NCBI GenBank assembly: GCA_902782885.1
Contig: CACZOW010000139.1
Span: forward strand, 1 to 21,015
From: an uncultured Ruminococcus sp.
GTDB lineage: Bacteria > Bacillota > Clostridia > UBA1212 > UBA1255
DNA: 21,015 bases
Reading direction: 5' to 3'
Below the pieces are notes generated by a model. That model was not told the DNA's origin, searched no databases, and saw only the letters and a list, made by a program, of their open reading frames with translations. Both the position numbers and the translations under genes were made by a program. This document shows, piece by piece, positions 13,371-21,015 of the stretch; position 1 is the first letter of the stretch; each line of letters opens with the position of its first letter.

Positions 13371-16190
13371 CTATTTTTTGCCCTGCGCTGAGGCCTGCTC
13401 CACGGTGATCTCGTATTCGCGGGCGTTGTCCATATTCACGTTGAACGCGAAGGAATACGTACCGTCGGCGTCGCGGTTCACCTGGTAGCCGTCGTAGCCG
13501 TTGACCCCGGCGAGCCGGATGTCCGTGTCTCTGCCGTCCGCCTTGAACCGTACCGCGGGCGCCGCGTAGCTGTCGAAACCGTACACCCTGACCGCCGCGG
13601 TACTTTTGCCGCCGGAGATGCGGAACACCGCCCGGCCGTCCTTCGCCCGCAGCGAGGGGACGAAGCGGTCCGCGCAGGGCTCTCCCTCAAGGACCGTGAG
13701 TTTGTACGGGTCAACGCAGCTGTCCTGCCTCACGCGGCGCACGTTGCCGTCGTCAACGCTGGTACTGTACCCCCACGGCATCAGGATGATGTCAATATCC
13801 AGCACGTCGCCCTTTCTGAGCGTCGTTTCGCCCAGATCCAGCGACAGCGCGACGCAGTTCTGCGTGCCGTCGTACCGGTCTCTCGCCACGAAGCGCCCGT
13901 TAAATTTACGGCCGCCGATGCGTATGTCGCTCCGCCGCACGATGAGCCCGAAATTGACCGACTCCGTCAGGTTCGCGCAGAAATAGTCGAAGTACGGATA
14001 TTCGCCGCCCAGCCGGATGATCCGGTCGGTCTTTTGCACATCCTCGATGACCTGCCTGCCGCCGGCGTCAATATACCCCGCCTTCGCAAACTGCTGCGTA
14101 TAGCTGTCAAACGTGAACAACGCAAAGTCCCGCCGGAAATCCTTGATATACACGTCGTCCAGCACTTCCAGCCGCATGCGGTAAAACGTTCGGTTTTCGT
14201 CGGTCTGCGCCATTTCCACGTGGCGGTACTCCGCCTTGATCTTTCCGTCATCGGACAAAAAGTCCATCGTAACGTCCGCGTAGACCGGTCCGTAGGAGTC
14301 AATGCGCGCACGCTGCGACTCGGTGCGGAGGCGGTTGCCCGCGGCGTCAATATACTGCAGGAAATACAGCCTGCCCACACTGGAATGCTGCACGCCGTCC
14401 GGCCAGAACGGCGCCGAATTTGCTCTGAAATCCGGCAGCATCCAGCTGTCCTTGCCATATACGAAGTACGGCGTGATGCAGTTGGTCTCCGTAACACCCA
14501 CGGACAGGTGGTAGTACGGGATGTGGAACGCGATGAACGACAGCTGCTTCAGCGGGTAGTTGCCCCAATTCTGATATAAGTGCAGCATCGAAAAGCGCTT
14601 GCACTCGTCTTTGCCCACGGTGATCGGCACATATACCTCGCCGTATGCCGCGGCGCCGGTGCCCTTTTCGGGGAAATACAGCGGTTCTTCGTTTTCGCCG
14701 TCAAAGTTTTTGCCCACTTCCAGCGGGATCGGCAGCAGCCGGCCGCGGTCGTCCAGCATTGCCGCGCATTCCAGCCTGCCCCGGCGCGTGGCGGCGTTTT
14801 CCGCGGTCCGCACGTAGATCGTCCGGCCCCGGGCGCCGTCGCCGTTGACAACTATATTCATTCTGTAATGTTTGTCCGGATGATGATAGTACGCGGGATA
14901 AAATTCCGAAGCGTCCACCGAAAACCCGTAGCAGCCGGCGAGGGCGTCGTAACCTTCGTACTTGGCGTTGTCCGCCGCGTCCGTGACCGACACGTCCGTA
15001 AGCGGGTGCCGCTCGGTATACGCGGCCTCCCTGACGCCGTCAAATCCGTGTTCCGCGGAGGTGTACAGCCGGTGGCCGAAAAGCAATTCCTCTCCCTGCC
15101 TAACGTTGTCCGGAATAACGATACCGCGGGTGATAACGTAATTGCCGCCGATCTGCTCGACGCGCAGGTCGCCGCACGCTTCCGCCGCGGGCAGAATAAT
15201 GCCGAATACCCCGGCGTCTTTTATATCGAACGCCGCGTACTCTTCGGTCAGCTCACGGTCAACTACACGCTCCTCCGGTATCCGGATCTGCAGCTCGAAT
15301 CTGCCGCCGCGGGCAAAATCGCCCGTCGCCACCGCGCGGACAACTTCGTGCATCTTGTCCGGGTACGTATGAAACGTGTGTTCAAACGCAAACGGGACCG
15401 CTTTTCTGCGCCGGATCGCCTTGAGTTCCCTGATCTCGACACGTTCGCCCGCCTCCGTGCCGCAGTCGACCCGGAAGCCGCGCAGGCGGCCCTCAAAACC
15501 CTGCACCGCAGAAAGCGGCACGTACAGCGTGTTCCACCGGCCGGATATGAACTTCACGCTCGTGTTCTGCGCCTGCGTAAACTGCGTCTCCGCGCCGGCA
15601 ATTATATAAAAGAACGCAATGGCGGAGAGCTCCGTTTTTATCGTGATCTTCACCGTGTCATATTCCGCGGCGGCAAGATCCATCGCCGTATACACATGCG
15701 GATCCATCGCGTCTCTGACTGTGAACGCGAGGCCGTCGCGGGTCGCGGTAAACGCCTCCACGTCGTTGGTGCCCCAGTTCTGCGTGTTGGCCAGGATATC
15801 GTAGCAGCCCTCGTCCGGGTCGCCGCCGTCGGGACTCACGAAACCCTGATCGCGGAACCGAAAATCGTAATAATAATATCCGATGCGGTGGCTGTTCATG
15901 CGGCCGTTCGCCGGAGAGCAGGCGGCGCTGAAGCGGTTGCCCGCGGCGTCAACGATGCTCGCGTCCATCGTATTCTCGATATACGGCCGGCCCGCCGCGT
16001 TATACAGCCCTGCCACCTGTTTACCGCCGGGCGTCTTAAGATCGTAAACCAGCGTCGATATCTCGTTTTCGATCAGAAATTTATGACGGTCCGGATCCGT
16101 GAATCTGCCGGCAACGCCGTTCGCCCGCGCGTTGGCGTTTTTAATGGTGCTTTCCCAGTCGATATTCGTTTTCAGCATATCTTTGCCCAT
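13371..16190 (-). CDS. Large protein of unknown function with a carbohydrate-binding-like beta module
   Basis: A 939-residue protein not assignable to a named family. It looks mainly beta-stranded and rich in Tyr, Phe, Trp and Asp. Residues about 146-260, with DTVKITIKTE, SGRWNTLYVPLSAVQGFEG, LRGFRVDCG and VEIRELKAI, follow the pattern of galactose-binding-like beta-sandwich modules found beside carbohydrate-active enzymes. A dense aromatic block (LYQNWGNYPLKQL at 538-550, PYYHLSVGVTETNC at 558-571, DSWMLPDFRANSAPFWPDGV at 581-600) could be a catalytic centre; residues 850-935 look like another beta domain. There is no signal peptide, membrane segment or sorting motif, so a cytoplasmic place is predicted. 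The first ATG (16190) overlaps mfd by 19 nt with GGAG 11 nt upstream; ATG 16178 (codon 5) is an alternative. A glycan-processing role is a guess. Confidence 0.75.
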   Translation of the reverse strand: MGKDMLKTNIDWESTIKNANARANGVAGRFTDPDRHKFLIENEISTLVYDLKTPGGKQVAGLYNAAGRPYIENTMDASIVDAAGNRFSAACSPANGRMNSHRIGYYYYDFRFRDQGFVSPDGGDPDEGCYDILANTQNWGTNDVEAFTATRDGLAFTVRDAMDPHVYTAMDLAAAEYDTVKITIKTELSAIAFFYIIAGAETQFTQAQNTSVKFISGRWNTLYVPLSAVQGFEGRLRGFRVDCGTEAGERVEIRELKAIRRRKAVPFAFEHTFHTYPDKMHEVVRAVATGDFARGGRFELQIRIPEERVVDRELTEEYAAFDIKDAGVFGIILPAAEACGDLRVEQIGGNYVITRGIVIPDNVRQGEELLFGHRLYTSAEHGFDGVREAAYTERHPLTDVSVTDAADNAKYEGYDALAGCYGFSVDASEFYPAYYHHPDKHYRMNIVVNGDGARGRTIYVRTAENAATRRGRLECAAMLDDRGRLLPIPLEVGKNFDGENEEPLYFPEKGTGAAAYGEVYVPITVGKDECKRFSMLHLYQNWGNYPLKQLSFIAFHIPYYHLSVGVTETNCITPYFVYGKDSWMLPDFRANSAPFWPDGVQHSSVGRLYFLQYIDAAGNRLRTESQRARIDSYGPVYADVTMDFLSDDGKIKAEYRHVEMAQTDENRTFYRMRLEVLDDVYIKDFRRDFALFTFDSYTQQFAKAGYIDAGGRQVIEDVQKTDRIIRLGGEYPYFDYFCANLTESVNFGLIVRRSDIRIGGRKFNGRFVARDRYDGTQNCVALSLDLGETTLRKGDVLDIDIILMPWGYSTSVDDGNVRRVRQDSCVDPYKLTVLEGEPCADRFVPSLRAKDGRAVFRISGGKSTAAVRVYGFDSYAAPAVRFKADGRDTDIRLAGVNGYDGYQVNRDADGTYSFAFNVNMDNAREYEITVEQASAQGKK

Positions 16191-19100
16191 ACTTTCAACA
16201 ACTCCAGCGTGTCATTAAGGTAGTCTTTTTCTTTTGCGCCCGGTGCGAACGAAAACGTCACGATGGCGCCGGTCCTGGTGCGGGAGATCCGCAGCCGTTT
16301 GCGGAACAGTTCATAGAATTTCAGCAGATCCGGATCGTTCTCGGAGATGCCTTCACGGACCAGAGACTGCGCACCGCTGTGTTCGGCGCCGCCGTCCGTG
16401 CCGGTGTACAGCATGACGCGGCAGTCCGCGCGCTTTTCGATGACCGACGTGAACCCAACTTGTTCCGCGTAATGGCGTATGCGGGCCACCGTCATCAGAT
16501 TCATCACGTTGTCCGGCACGTCGCCGAAGCGGTCCACCAGCTCGTCCGTAAGTTCCATGACGTCTTCTTCGTTTTCCACGTTGGCGATCTTTTTGTAAAT
16601 TTCGAAACGCGCCGCCTCGTTTTCGATATACCCGGGGTCAATATACGCGCCCAGCCCCAGTTCGACGCTGCATTTGCCGGCCGCGGTATGCTTCACTCCG
16701 CCGCTGCTCTGCACTTCCTCCAGCACTTCGGCCAGCAGGCGGCAATACGTCTCGTACCCTACCGCCGCGATCTGTCCGTGCTGCTGTTCGCCCAGCACGC
16801 TGCCCGCGCCGCGTATCTCAAGATCCCGCAGCGCGATCTTGAAGCCGGAACCGAATTCGGTATTTTCGCGTATTGCCCGCAGGCGCTTTTCCGCCACTTC
16901 TCCCGGCTCGCCGCCCTGGCGGTACGTGATATACGCGTACGCCTGCCTTGTCCCCCGCCCGACGCGGCCCCGCAGCTGGTACAGCTGGGAGAGGCCCATG
17001 CGTTCGCCGTTTTCCACGATCACCGTGTTGACGTTGGGCATATCCAGCCCGGATTCGATGATGGTCGTGCACAGCAAAACGTCGAATTCACCGCGGTAAA
17101 ACTCCAGCATCACCTGCTCCAGCTCGCGTTCGCCCATCTGACCGTGGGCGGAGACGATCCGCGCCTCCGGCACCAGTTCCCGCAGCTCCCGCAGTTTGGA
17201 ATCCATCGTCTGGACACGGTTGTACAGATAAAATACCTGTCCGCCGCGCGCCAGTTCGCGGTATATCGCGTTCTTAACCATCGCGCCGTCCCATTCGGCC
17301 ACATACGTCTGTACCGGCAGCCGGTCGCGGGGCGGATCCTCCAGCACCGAAATATCCAGTATGCCGGACAGCGACATGTGCAGCGTGCGCGGTATCGGGG
17401 TCGCGGACAACGCCAGCGTATCCACCGCCGGATACTTTTCCTTTAGCTTTTCTTTATGTTTCACGCCGAACCGCTGCTCTTCGTCAATGATCACCAAACC
17501 CAGATCCCTGAACGTGATCTTATCGTTGACCAGCGCGTGCGTGCCCACAACGATATCCAGACTGCCGTTTGCCAGCGCCTCCAGTATCGCCCGGCGCTCT
17601 TTCGCGGTGCGGAACCGGCACAGATAATCCACTTTGACCGGATAATTCTTAAAGCGCTCGACAAAATTATTGTAGTGTTGCTGCGCCAATACGGTCGTGG
17701 GCACCAGAAACGCTACCTGTTTGCCCTCTACCACCGCTTTGAACGCGGCCCGCAGCGCTACCTCCGTCTTGCCGTAGCCCACGTCGCCGCACAGCAGGCG
17801 GTCCATGGGACTCGCCTTTTCCATATCCGTTTTGATCTCTTCGGTACAGCGCAGCTGGTCGTCGGTCTCCTCGTACGGAAACTCCGCCTCAAAATCTTTT
17901 TGCCATTCCGTGTCCCGGTCGAACGCAAATCCGCGCATCTTCAGCCGGCGTGCGTACAGTTCCACCAGTTCCCTTGCGTACGTACGCAGAGATCCTTTCA
18001 CACGGCCGGTCACTTTTTGCCACTCGGAACTGCCCAGTTTACTGAGCTGCGGCTCAGATTCATCGGTGTTGATGTATTTCTGCACGCTGTCCAGCTGGTG
18101 CGTCGGCACGAATATCACGCCGTCGTCGCGGTACAGTATCTTGATATAGTCTTTTTTGCTGCCGTCGACAACGATCGGCTCGATGCCGGCGAACCGTCCG
18201 ATTCCGTGCACGTCGTGGACAACAAGGTCTCCCACGTGCAGGTCCGCGAACGAGGTCAACGCGGCGCCCCGCAGCTTCTTTTTTGCCCGCGCTTTGGCAT
18301 GCCGGAACACCAGTCCGTCGCCGGCCGCAACGAGCTTCAATTCGGGATACATGAAGCCCTCGGACAACGACCCGCGCTTTACCGCGATGCGTCCCTCCAG
18401 CGCGTTTTCCGACAAAAACGTATTAAAATACCGAAGTCTGCCTTCAGATTCGCTGAAAATACATACAGAATATTCATTGTCCAGCCAGCCGTTGATGGTG
18501 GCGAGCAGCTGATCGGCGTTGTCTGCCAGCGCCTCGGGCGTGCGGCAGGACACATTTATAACTTTTCCCTGCACACCGGCCGGCGCCGCGTTGTCAAACT
18601 GCTCCAGAAACGCCGCGGAGAACGCGCCGCGCAGCAGCAGTTCCAGCGTTTCGTCGCCGCTCCGCACATAGTTGATCGTCCGGTCCGGCAATCCGGAATT
18701 ATCACGCACCGTCTCACAGATGCGCACGTATTCGTCCTGCGCGTGGTTGGCCGCTTCAACACCTTCCCGCACATTAAAAAACAGCACGGGAACGCGGCCG
18801 GTGTAATCAAAAACGGTAGTATTGACCCCGGTAATATAAGCCAGATACCGGTCGTAGCCGCCAAAACTCGCAAAAGGCTTGATGCGTTCGATATCCGCGC
18901 GCAATTTTGCTGCCGCCGACGACCGCGGATCCAGCCCGAGCAGTTCCGCCTTCAGATCGGTGCGCACGTTCAGCGCCTGCGTTTCGGTCCAGATGAACGT
19001 TTCGCGCTCGGGCAGCACCGTCAGACGCGCTTCCGGAGCCACCGTGCGCTGACTCACCACGTCAAACGCGCGCAGCGTATCTATCTCATTGTCAAAAAAC

Positions 19101-19684
19101 TCCAGCCGGTACGGATTGGCCGCGCCGCACGGATAAATATCCAGAATATCGCCGCGGACCGCGTATTGTCCCTTGCCGTCCACCTGCGTCACGCGGATGT
19201 AGCCGAGCTGCGACAGCCGGTCCGCCAGTTCCGCGGGTTCACAGATATCTCCGGGGGCAACGGTCAGCGCCGCTCCGGCTATATACCGCTTTTCCGGCAG
19301 CTGCTGTGCCGCCGCGGTCGGGGTCAATATCAGCACGTCCCACGCTTCCGTTGCCAGCGCGTACAGCGTTTTGACGCGCTCCCCTTCCGTTTCGCTGCTG
19401 CGGGCGTCAACGTCGTACAGCATGTATTCCAGCGGCCGCAGCGTCAATATCCGCTCCGCCGTGAAATCGCCCAGCGTGAGCAGATCGCTTCGGATCTTGC
19501 TCACAGACAGCTCGTTGGGAGCAATAATAATGAATTTTGACCCCGTTTCCGCAAAAAACGCGCACGCAAAATGCGCTGACGCGCCGCTACCCGGCCCCGT
19601 CAGCGTTATATTGCCTCCGCGTGTTTTTAACCCGGCCAGCGCCTCTTTAAACGCCGCCGAATCCCGTATCCGGTCAAAGATCAA
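16172..19684 (-). CDS. mfd: Transcription-repair coupling factor
   Basis: A full-length 1170-residue Mfd, the ATP-driven translocase that removes RNA polymerase stalled at DNA lesions and recruits UvrA. Domains in order: UvrB-like module (about 1-330) with a degenerate nucleotide loop GPGSGASAH (30-38), as is normal for Mfd; the RNA-polymerase-interacting CarD-like domain (about 480-540, GDLVVHDVHGIGRF); the RecG-like motor with Walker A GDVGYGKT (633-640), DEEQ (734-737), SATPIPRT (760-767) and QLRGRVGRG (903-911); and the autoinhibitory C-terminal domain (about 1005-1110). The start is TTG at 19684, overlapping the pth stop as TTGA; an in-frame TAA at 19690-19688 rules out any earlier start, and the next ATG is codon 88, inside the UvrB-like module. 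Translation is probably coupled to pth. Confidence 0.98.
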   Translation of the reverse strand: MIFDRIRDSAAFKEALAGLKTRGGNITLTGPGSGASAHFACAFFAETGSKFIIIAPNELSVSKIRSDLLTLGDFTAERILTLRPLEYMLYDVDARSSETEGERVKTLYALATEAWDVLILTPTAAAQQLPEKRYIAGAALTVAPGDICEPAELADRLSQLGYIRVTQVDGKGQYAVRGDILDIYPCGAANPYRLEFFDNEIDTLRAFDVVSQRTVAPEARLTVLPERETFIWTETQALNVRTDLKAELLGLDPRSSAAAKLRADIERIKPFASFGGYDRYLAYITGVNTTVFDYTGRVPVLFFNVREGVEAANHAQDEYVRICETVRDNSGLPDRTINYVRSGDETLELLLRGAFSAAFLEQFDNAAPAGVQGKVINVSCRTPEALADNADQLLATINGWLDNEYSVCIFSESEGRLRYFNTFLSENALEGRIAVKRGSLSEGFMYPELKLVAAGDGLVFRHAKARAKKKLRGAALTSFADLHVGDLVVHDVHGIGRFAGIEPIVVDGSKKDYIKILYRDDGVIFVPTHQLDSVQKYINTDESEPQLSKLGSSEWQKVTGRVKGSLRTYARELVELYARRLKMRGFAFDRDTEWQKDFEAEFPYEETDDQLRCTEEIKTDMEKASPMDRLLCGDVGYGKTEVALRAAFKAVVEGKQVAFLVPTTVLAQQHYNNFVERFKNYPVKVDYLCRFRTAKERRAILEALANGSLDIVVGTHALVNDKITFRDLGLVIIDEEQRFGVKHKEKLKEKYPAVDTLALSATPIPRTLHMSLSGILDISVLEDPPRDRLPVQTYVAEWDGAMVKNAIYRELARGGQVFYLYNRVQTMDSKLRELRELVPEARIVSAHGQMGERELEQVMLEFYRGEFDVLLCTTIIESGLDMPNVNTVIVENGERMGLSQLYQLRGRVGRGTRQAYAYITYRQGGEPGEVAEKRLRAIRENTEFGSGFKIALRDLEIRGAGSVLGEQQHGQIAAVGYETYCRLLAEVLEEVQSSGGVKHTAAGKCSVELGLGAYIDPGYIENEAARFEIYKKIANVENEEDVMELTDELVDRFGDVPDNVMNLMTVARIRHYAEQVGFTSVIEKRADCRVMLYTGTDGGAEHSGAQSLVREGISENDPDLLKFYELFRKRLRISRTRTGAIVTFSFAPGAKEKDYLNDTLELLKVWAKIC

Positions 19685-20424
19685 CCGTTATCACCCGCTG
19701 TTCCGGCGGTCTCTTCCGCCTTTGCCGCTGCTTTTTCCGGAGCAGTCTTTCCGCTGTGCGGCGAATTAAAGGCGCTCATGGTCTTTTCACAGCCGTTGTC
19801 CACGACGGACAGCACCGCCTCCGCCGCCTTCTCTTCCGCCGCCGCTACCGTCCCGCGCTCTTCTTCGCGGAACCGGCCCAGCACAAAATCTTTCATATCC
19901 ATAAGCACCGGTTTTTTACCGATACCGACCCGAATGCGCGGAAAACTGTCGGTATTGGTGTAACTCAGCACTGACTTCATCCCGTTGTGCGTGCCTGCGC
20001 TGCCCTTTGCGCGCACGCGGATCGCACCGACCTCCAGATCACTGTCGTCGTATATAACGATCATGCGCTCTTCGGGCAATTTATACCAGCTGAGCGCCTC
20101 CGCGATGCTCTCGCCGCTGGCGTTCATGTACGTGTACGGCCACAACAGTATCAGTTTCGCCGCGCCATGCTCTGCCTCGCGCACAACACCTTTAAAACGG
20201 TGCTTCGGCGCTCCCGCGTTCAGTTTATCTGCCAGCCGGTCCAGCGCCCGAAAGCCGCAATTATGCCGCGTATCTGCGTATTCCGGCCCGAAATTGCCCA
20301 AACCGACCGCAAGCCACACCGTTTTTTCCGGTGCGGCTGCGGCCTTTTTGGCCTCCGCTCTGGCGGCGCGCGCCGCGGCAAGGCGTTCTACGTGCTTCTG
20401 TTTACACTTTTCCCAGAAACTCAT
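19681..20424 (-). CDS. pth: Peptidyl-tRNA hydrolase with terminal extensions
   Basis: Pth releases tRNA from peptidyl-tRNA dropped by the ribosome. The core (about 36-222) carries the expected active-site residues: H54 in TRHNCGF, N101 in YTYMNASG, D126 in IYDDSDL and N148 in GTHNG. Two motifs deviate from common forms: GLGNFG instead of GLGNPG, and GTHNG instead of GGHNG. The protein is 247 residues against about 190 usually: a basic, Ala/Lys/Glu-rich N-terminal arm (1-34) and an Ala/Glu/Lys-rich C-terminal tail (about 222-247). A GTG at codon 36 could restore a short form, but the ATG at 20424 forms an ATGA overlap with serS, and this argues for the longer protein. It precedes mfd, the common pth-mfd order in Gram-positive bacteria. 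Confidence 0.95.
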   Translation of the reverse strand: MSFWEKCKQKHVERLAAARAARAEAKKAAAAPEKTVWLAVGLGNFGPEYADTRHNCGFRALDRLADKLNAGAPKHRFKGVVREAEHGAAKLILLWPYTYMNASGESIAEALSWYKLPEERMIVIYDDSDLEVGAIRVRAKGSAGTHNGMKSVLSYTNTDSFPRIRVGIGKKPVLMDMKDFVLGRFREEERGTVAAAEEKAAEAVLSVVDNGCEKTMSAFNSPHSGKTAPEKAAAKAEETAGTAGDNG

Positions 20425-21015
20425 TTGATAATATCAGTACCCATGTACTTTCTGAGCGCTTCGGGCACTGCCACGGAGCCATCCGCCTGCTGGTAATTCT
20501 CGAGGATCGCCGCGGTGGTACGGCCGATGGCCAGACCGGAACCGTTCAGCGTGTGAACGAACTGCGCCTTGTCCTTCGGGCCGTTCTTATATCTGATATT
20601 GGCACGGCGCGCCTGGAAGGCTTCGAAATCGCTGCAGGAAGAGATCTCTACGTAGCGGCCGTAACTGGGCATCCACACTTCGATGTCGTAGGTCATTGCG
20701 GACGAAAAGCCCAGATCGCCGGCACACAGTCTGACCACGCGGTACGGCAGTTTCAGTTCCTGCAGGATCATTTCCGCCTCGTGCGTAAGATCCTCCAGCT
20801 CCGCGTAGGAGGTCTCCGGCGTGGTGAATTTCACCAGTTCCACTTTATTGAACTGATGCTGGCGCACCAGCCCGCGGGTATCGCGGCCGGCGGAACCGGC
20901 TTCCTGGCGGAAACACGCAGAATACGCGCAGTATTTGATGGGCAGGCGGCTGCCGTCCAGGATCTCGTCGCGGTGCATATTGGTCACGGGGACCTCCGCC
21001 GTGGGGATCATGAAG
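20421..21015 (-). CDS. serS: Seryl-tRNA synthetase, C-terminal part (partial)
   Basis: About 197 C-terminal residues are present; the N-terminal tRNA-binding arm and first part of the catalytic domain lie beyond the right edge. The enzyme charges tRNA-Ser with serine using ATP. Class II motif 2 is seen in FRQEAGSAGRDTRGLVRQHQ followed by FNKVELV, and motif 3 in NGSGLAIGRTTAAILENYQQ; the EISSCSDFEAFQARR stretch contributes to the serine and ATP pocket and is typical of bacterial SerRS. The C-terminus (VPEALRKYMG) is normal. Its stop overlaps the pth start as ATGA. Any leader regulation, such as a T-box, would be outside the window. Confidence 0.98.
   Translation of the reverse strand, partial: FMIPTAEVPVTNMHRDEILDGSRLPIKYCAYSACFRQEAGSAGRDTRGLVRQHQFNKVELVKFTTPETSYAELEDLTHEAEMILQELKLPYRVVRLCAGDLGFSSAMTYDIEVWMPSYGRYVEISSCSDFEAFQARRANIRYKNGPKDKAQFVHTLNGSGLAIGRTTAAILENYQQADGSVAVPEALRKYMGTDIIK

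Noticed and set aside
17456..19540. Open frame of 694 codons opposite mfd, and one of 547 codons opposite the 939-residue gene (14580-16223)
   Set aside because: Both are Arg/His/Val-rich antisense shadows created by GC-biased third positions; no ribosome binding site or recognisable domain.

Overview
The window reads as a chromosomal segment of a moderately GC-rich Gram-positive-type anaerobe, most likely an uncultured member of the Clostridia. The reasons are the radC-mreB-mreC-mreD-PBP2 gene order, a formate-tetrahydrofolate ligase, a GTP-type PEP carboxykinase, strong AGGAGG ribosome binding sites, several GTG/TTG starts and many ATGA-type overlaps. This is inferred from gene content only; there is no rRNA or other taxonomic marker in the window.

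Region 1 (1-4360, minus strand) is a cell-shape operon. A sigma-A-type promoter with a perfect 16-bp palindrome between its -35 and -10 precedes radC, then mreB (GTG start), mreC, mreD and the N-terminal part of an elongation penicillin-binding protein that runs off the left edge. MreB, MreC, MreD and PBP2 are known parts of the elongasome. Region 2 (4374-6230, minus) is fhs, a single-gene unit of one-carbon metabolism, with its own candidate promoter and a repeat-rich hairpin region at its 3' end.

Region 3 (6114-6708) is about 600 bp without a gene. It is AT-rich and unusually structured: two copies of an AT-rich inverted repeat, each followed by a GC-rich hairpin, one of them terminator-like. 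It ends in an 11-bp tandem repeat upstream of a near-consensus promoter. Region 4 (6709-9648, plus) is a three-gene, translationally overlapping ABC exporter unit: a small single-pass membrane protein, a BcrA/NatA-like ATPase, and an ABC-2-type permease with a roughly 295-residue predicted extracytoplasmic domain. It is followed by three 14-bp tandem repeats, and then by pckG with its own promoter and a strong terminator (Region 5).

Region 6 (11701-21015, minus) converges on pckG. Its order of transcription is serS (3' part only), pth, mfd and a 939-residue protein of unknown function, all overlapping; then a new promoter and a membrane-anchored SurA/PrsA-like protein ending at its own terminator. 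The least explained items are the 939-residue all-beta protein fused translationally to the mfd operon, the structured intergenic module, and the ABC exporter unit. No CRISPR array, tRNA, rRNA, transposase or phage gene was seen.
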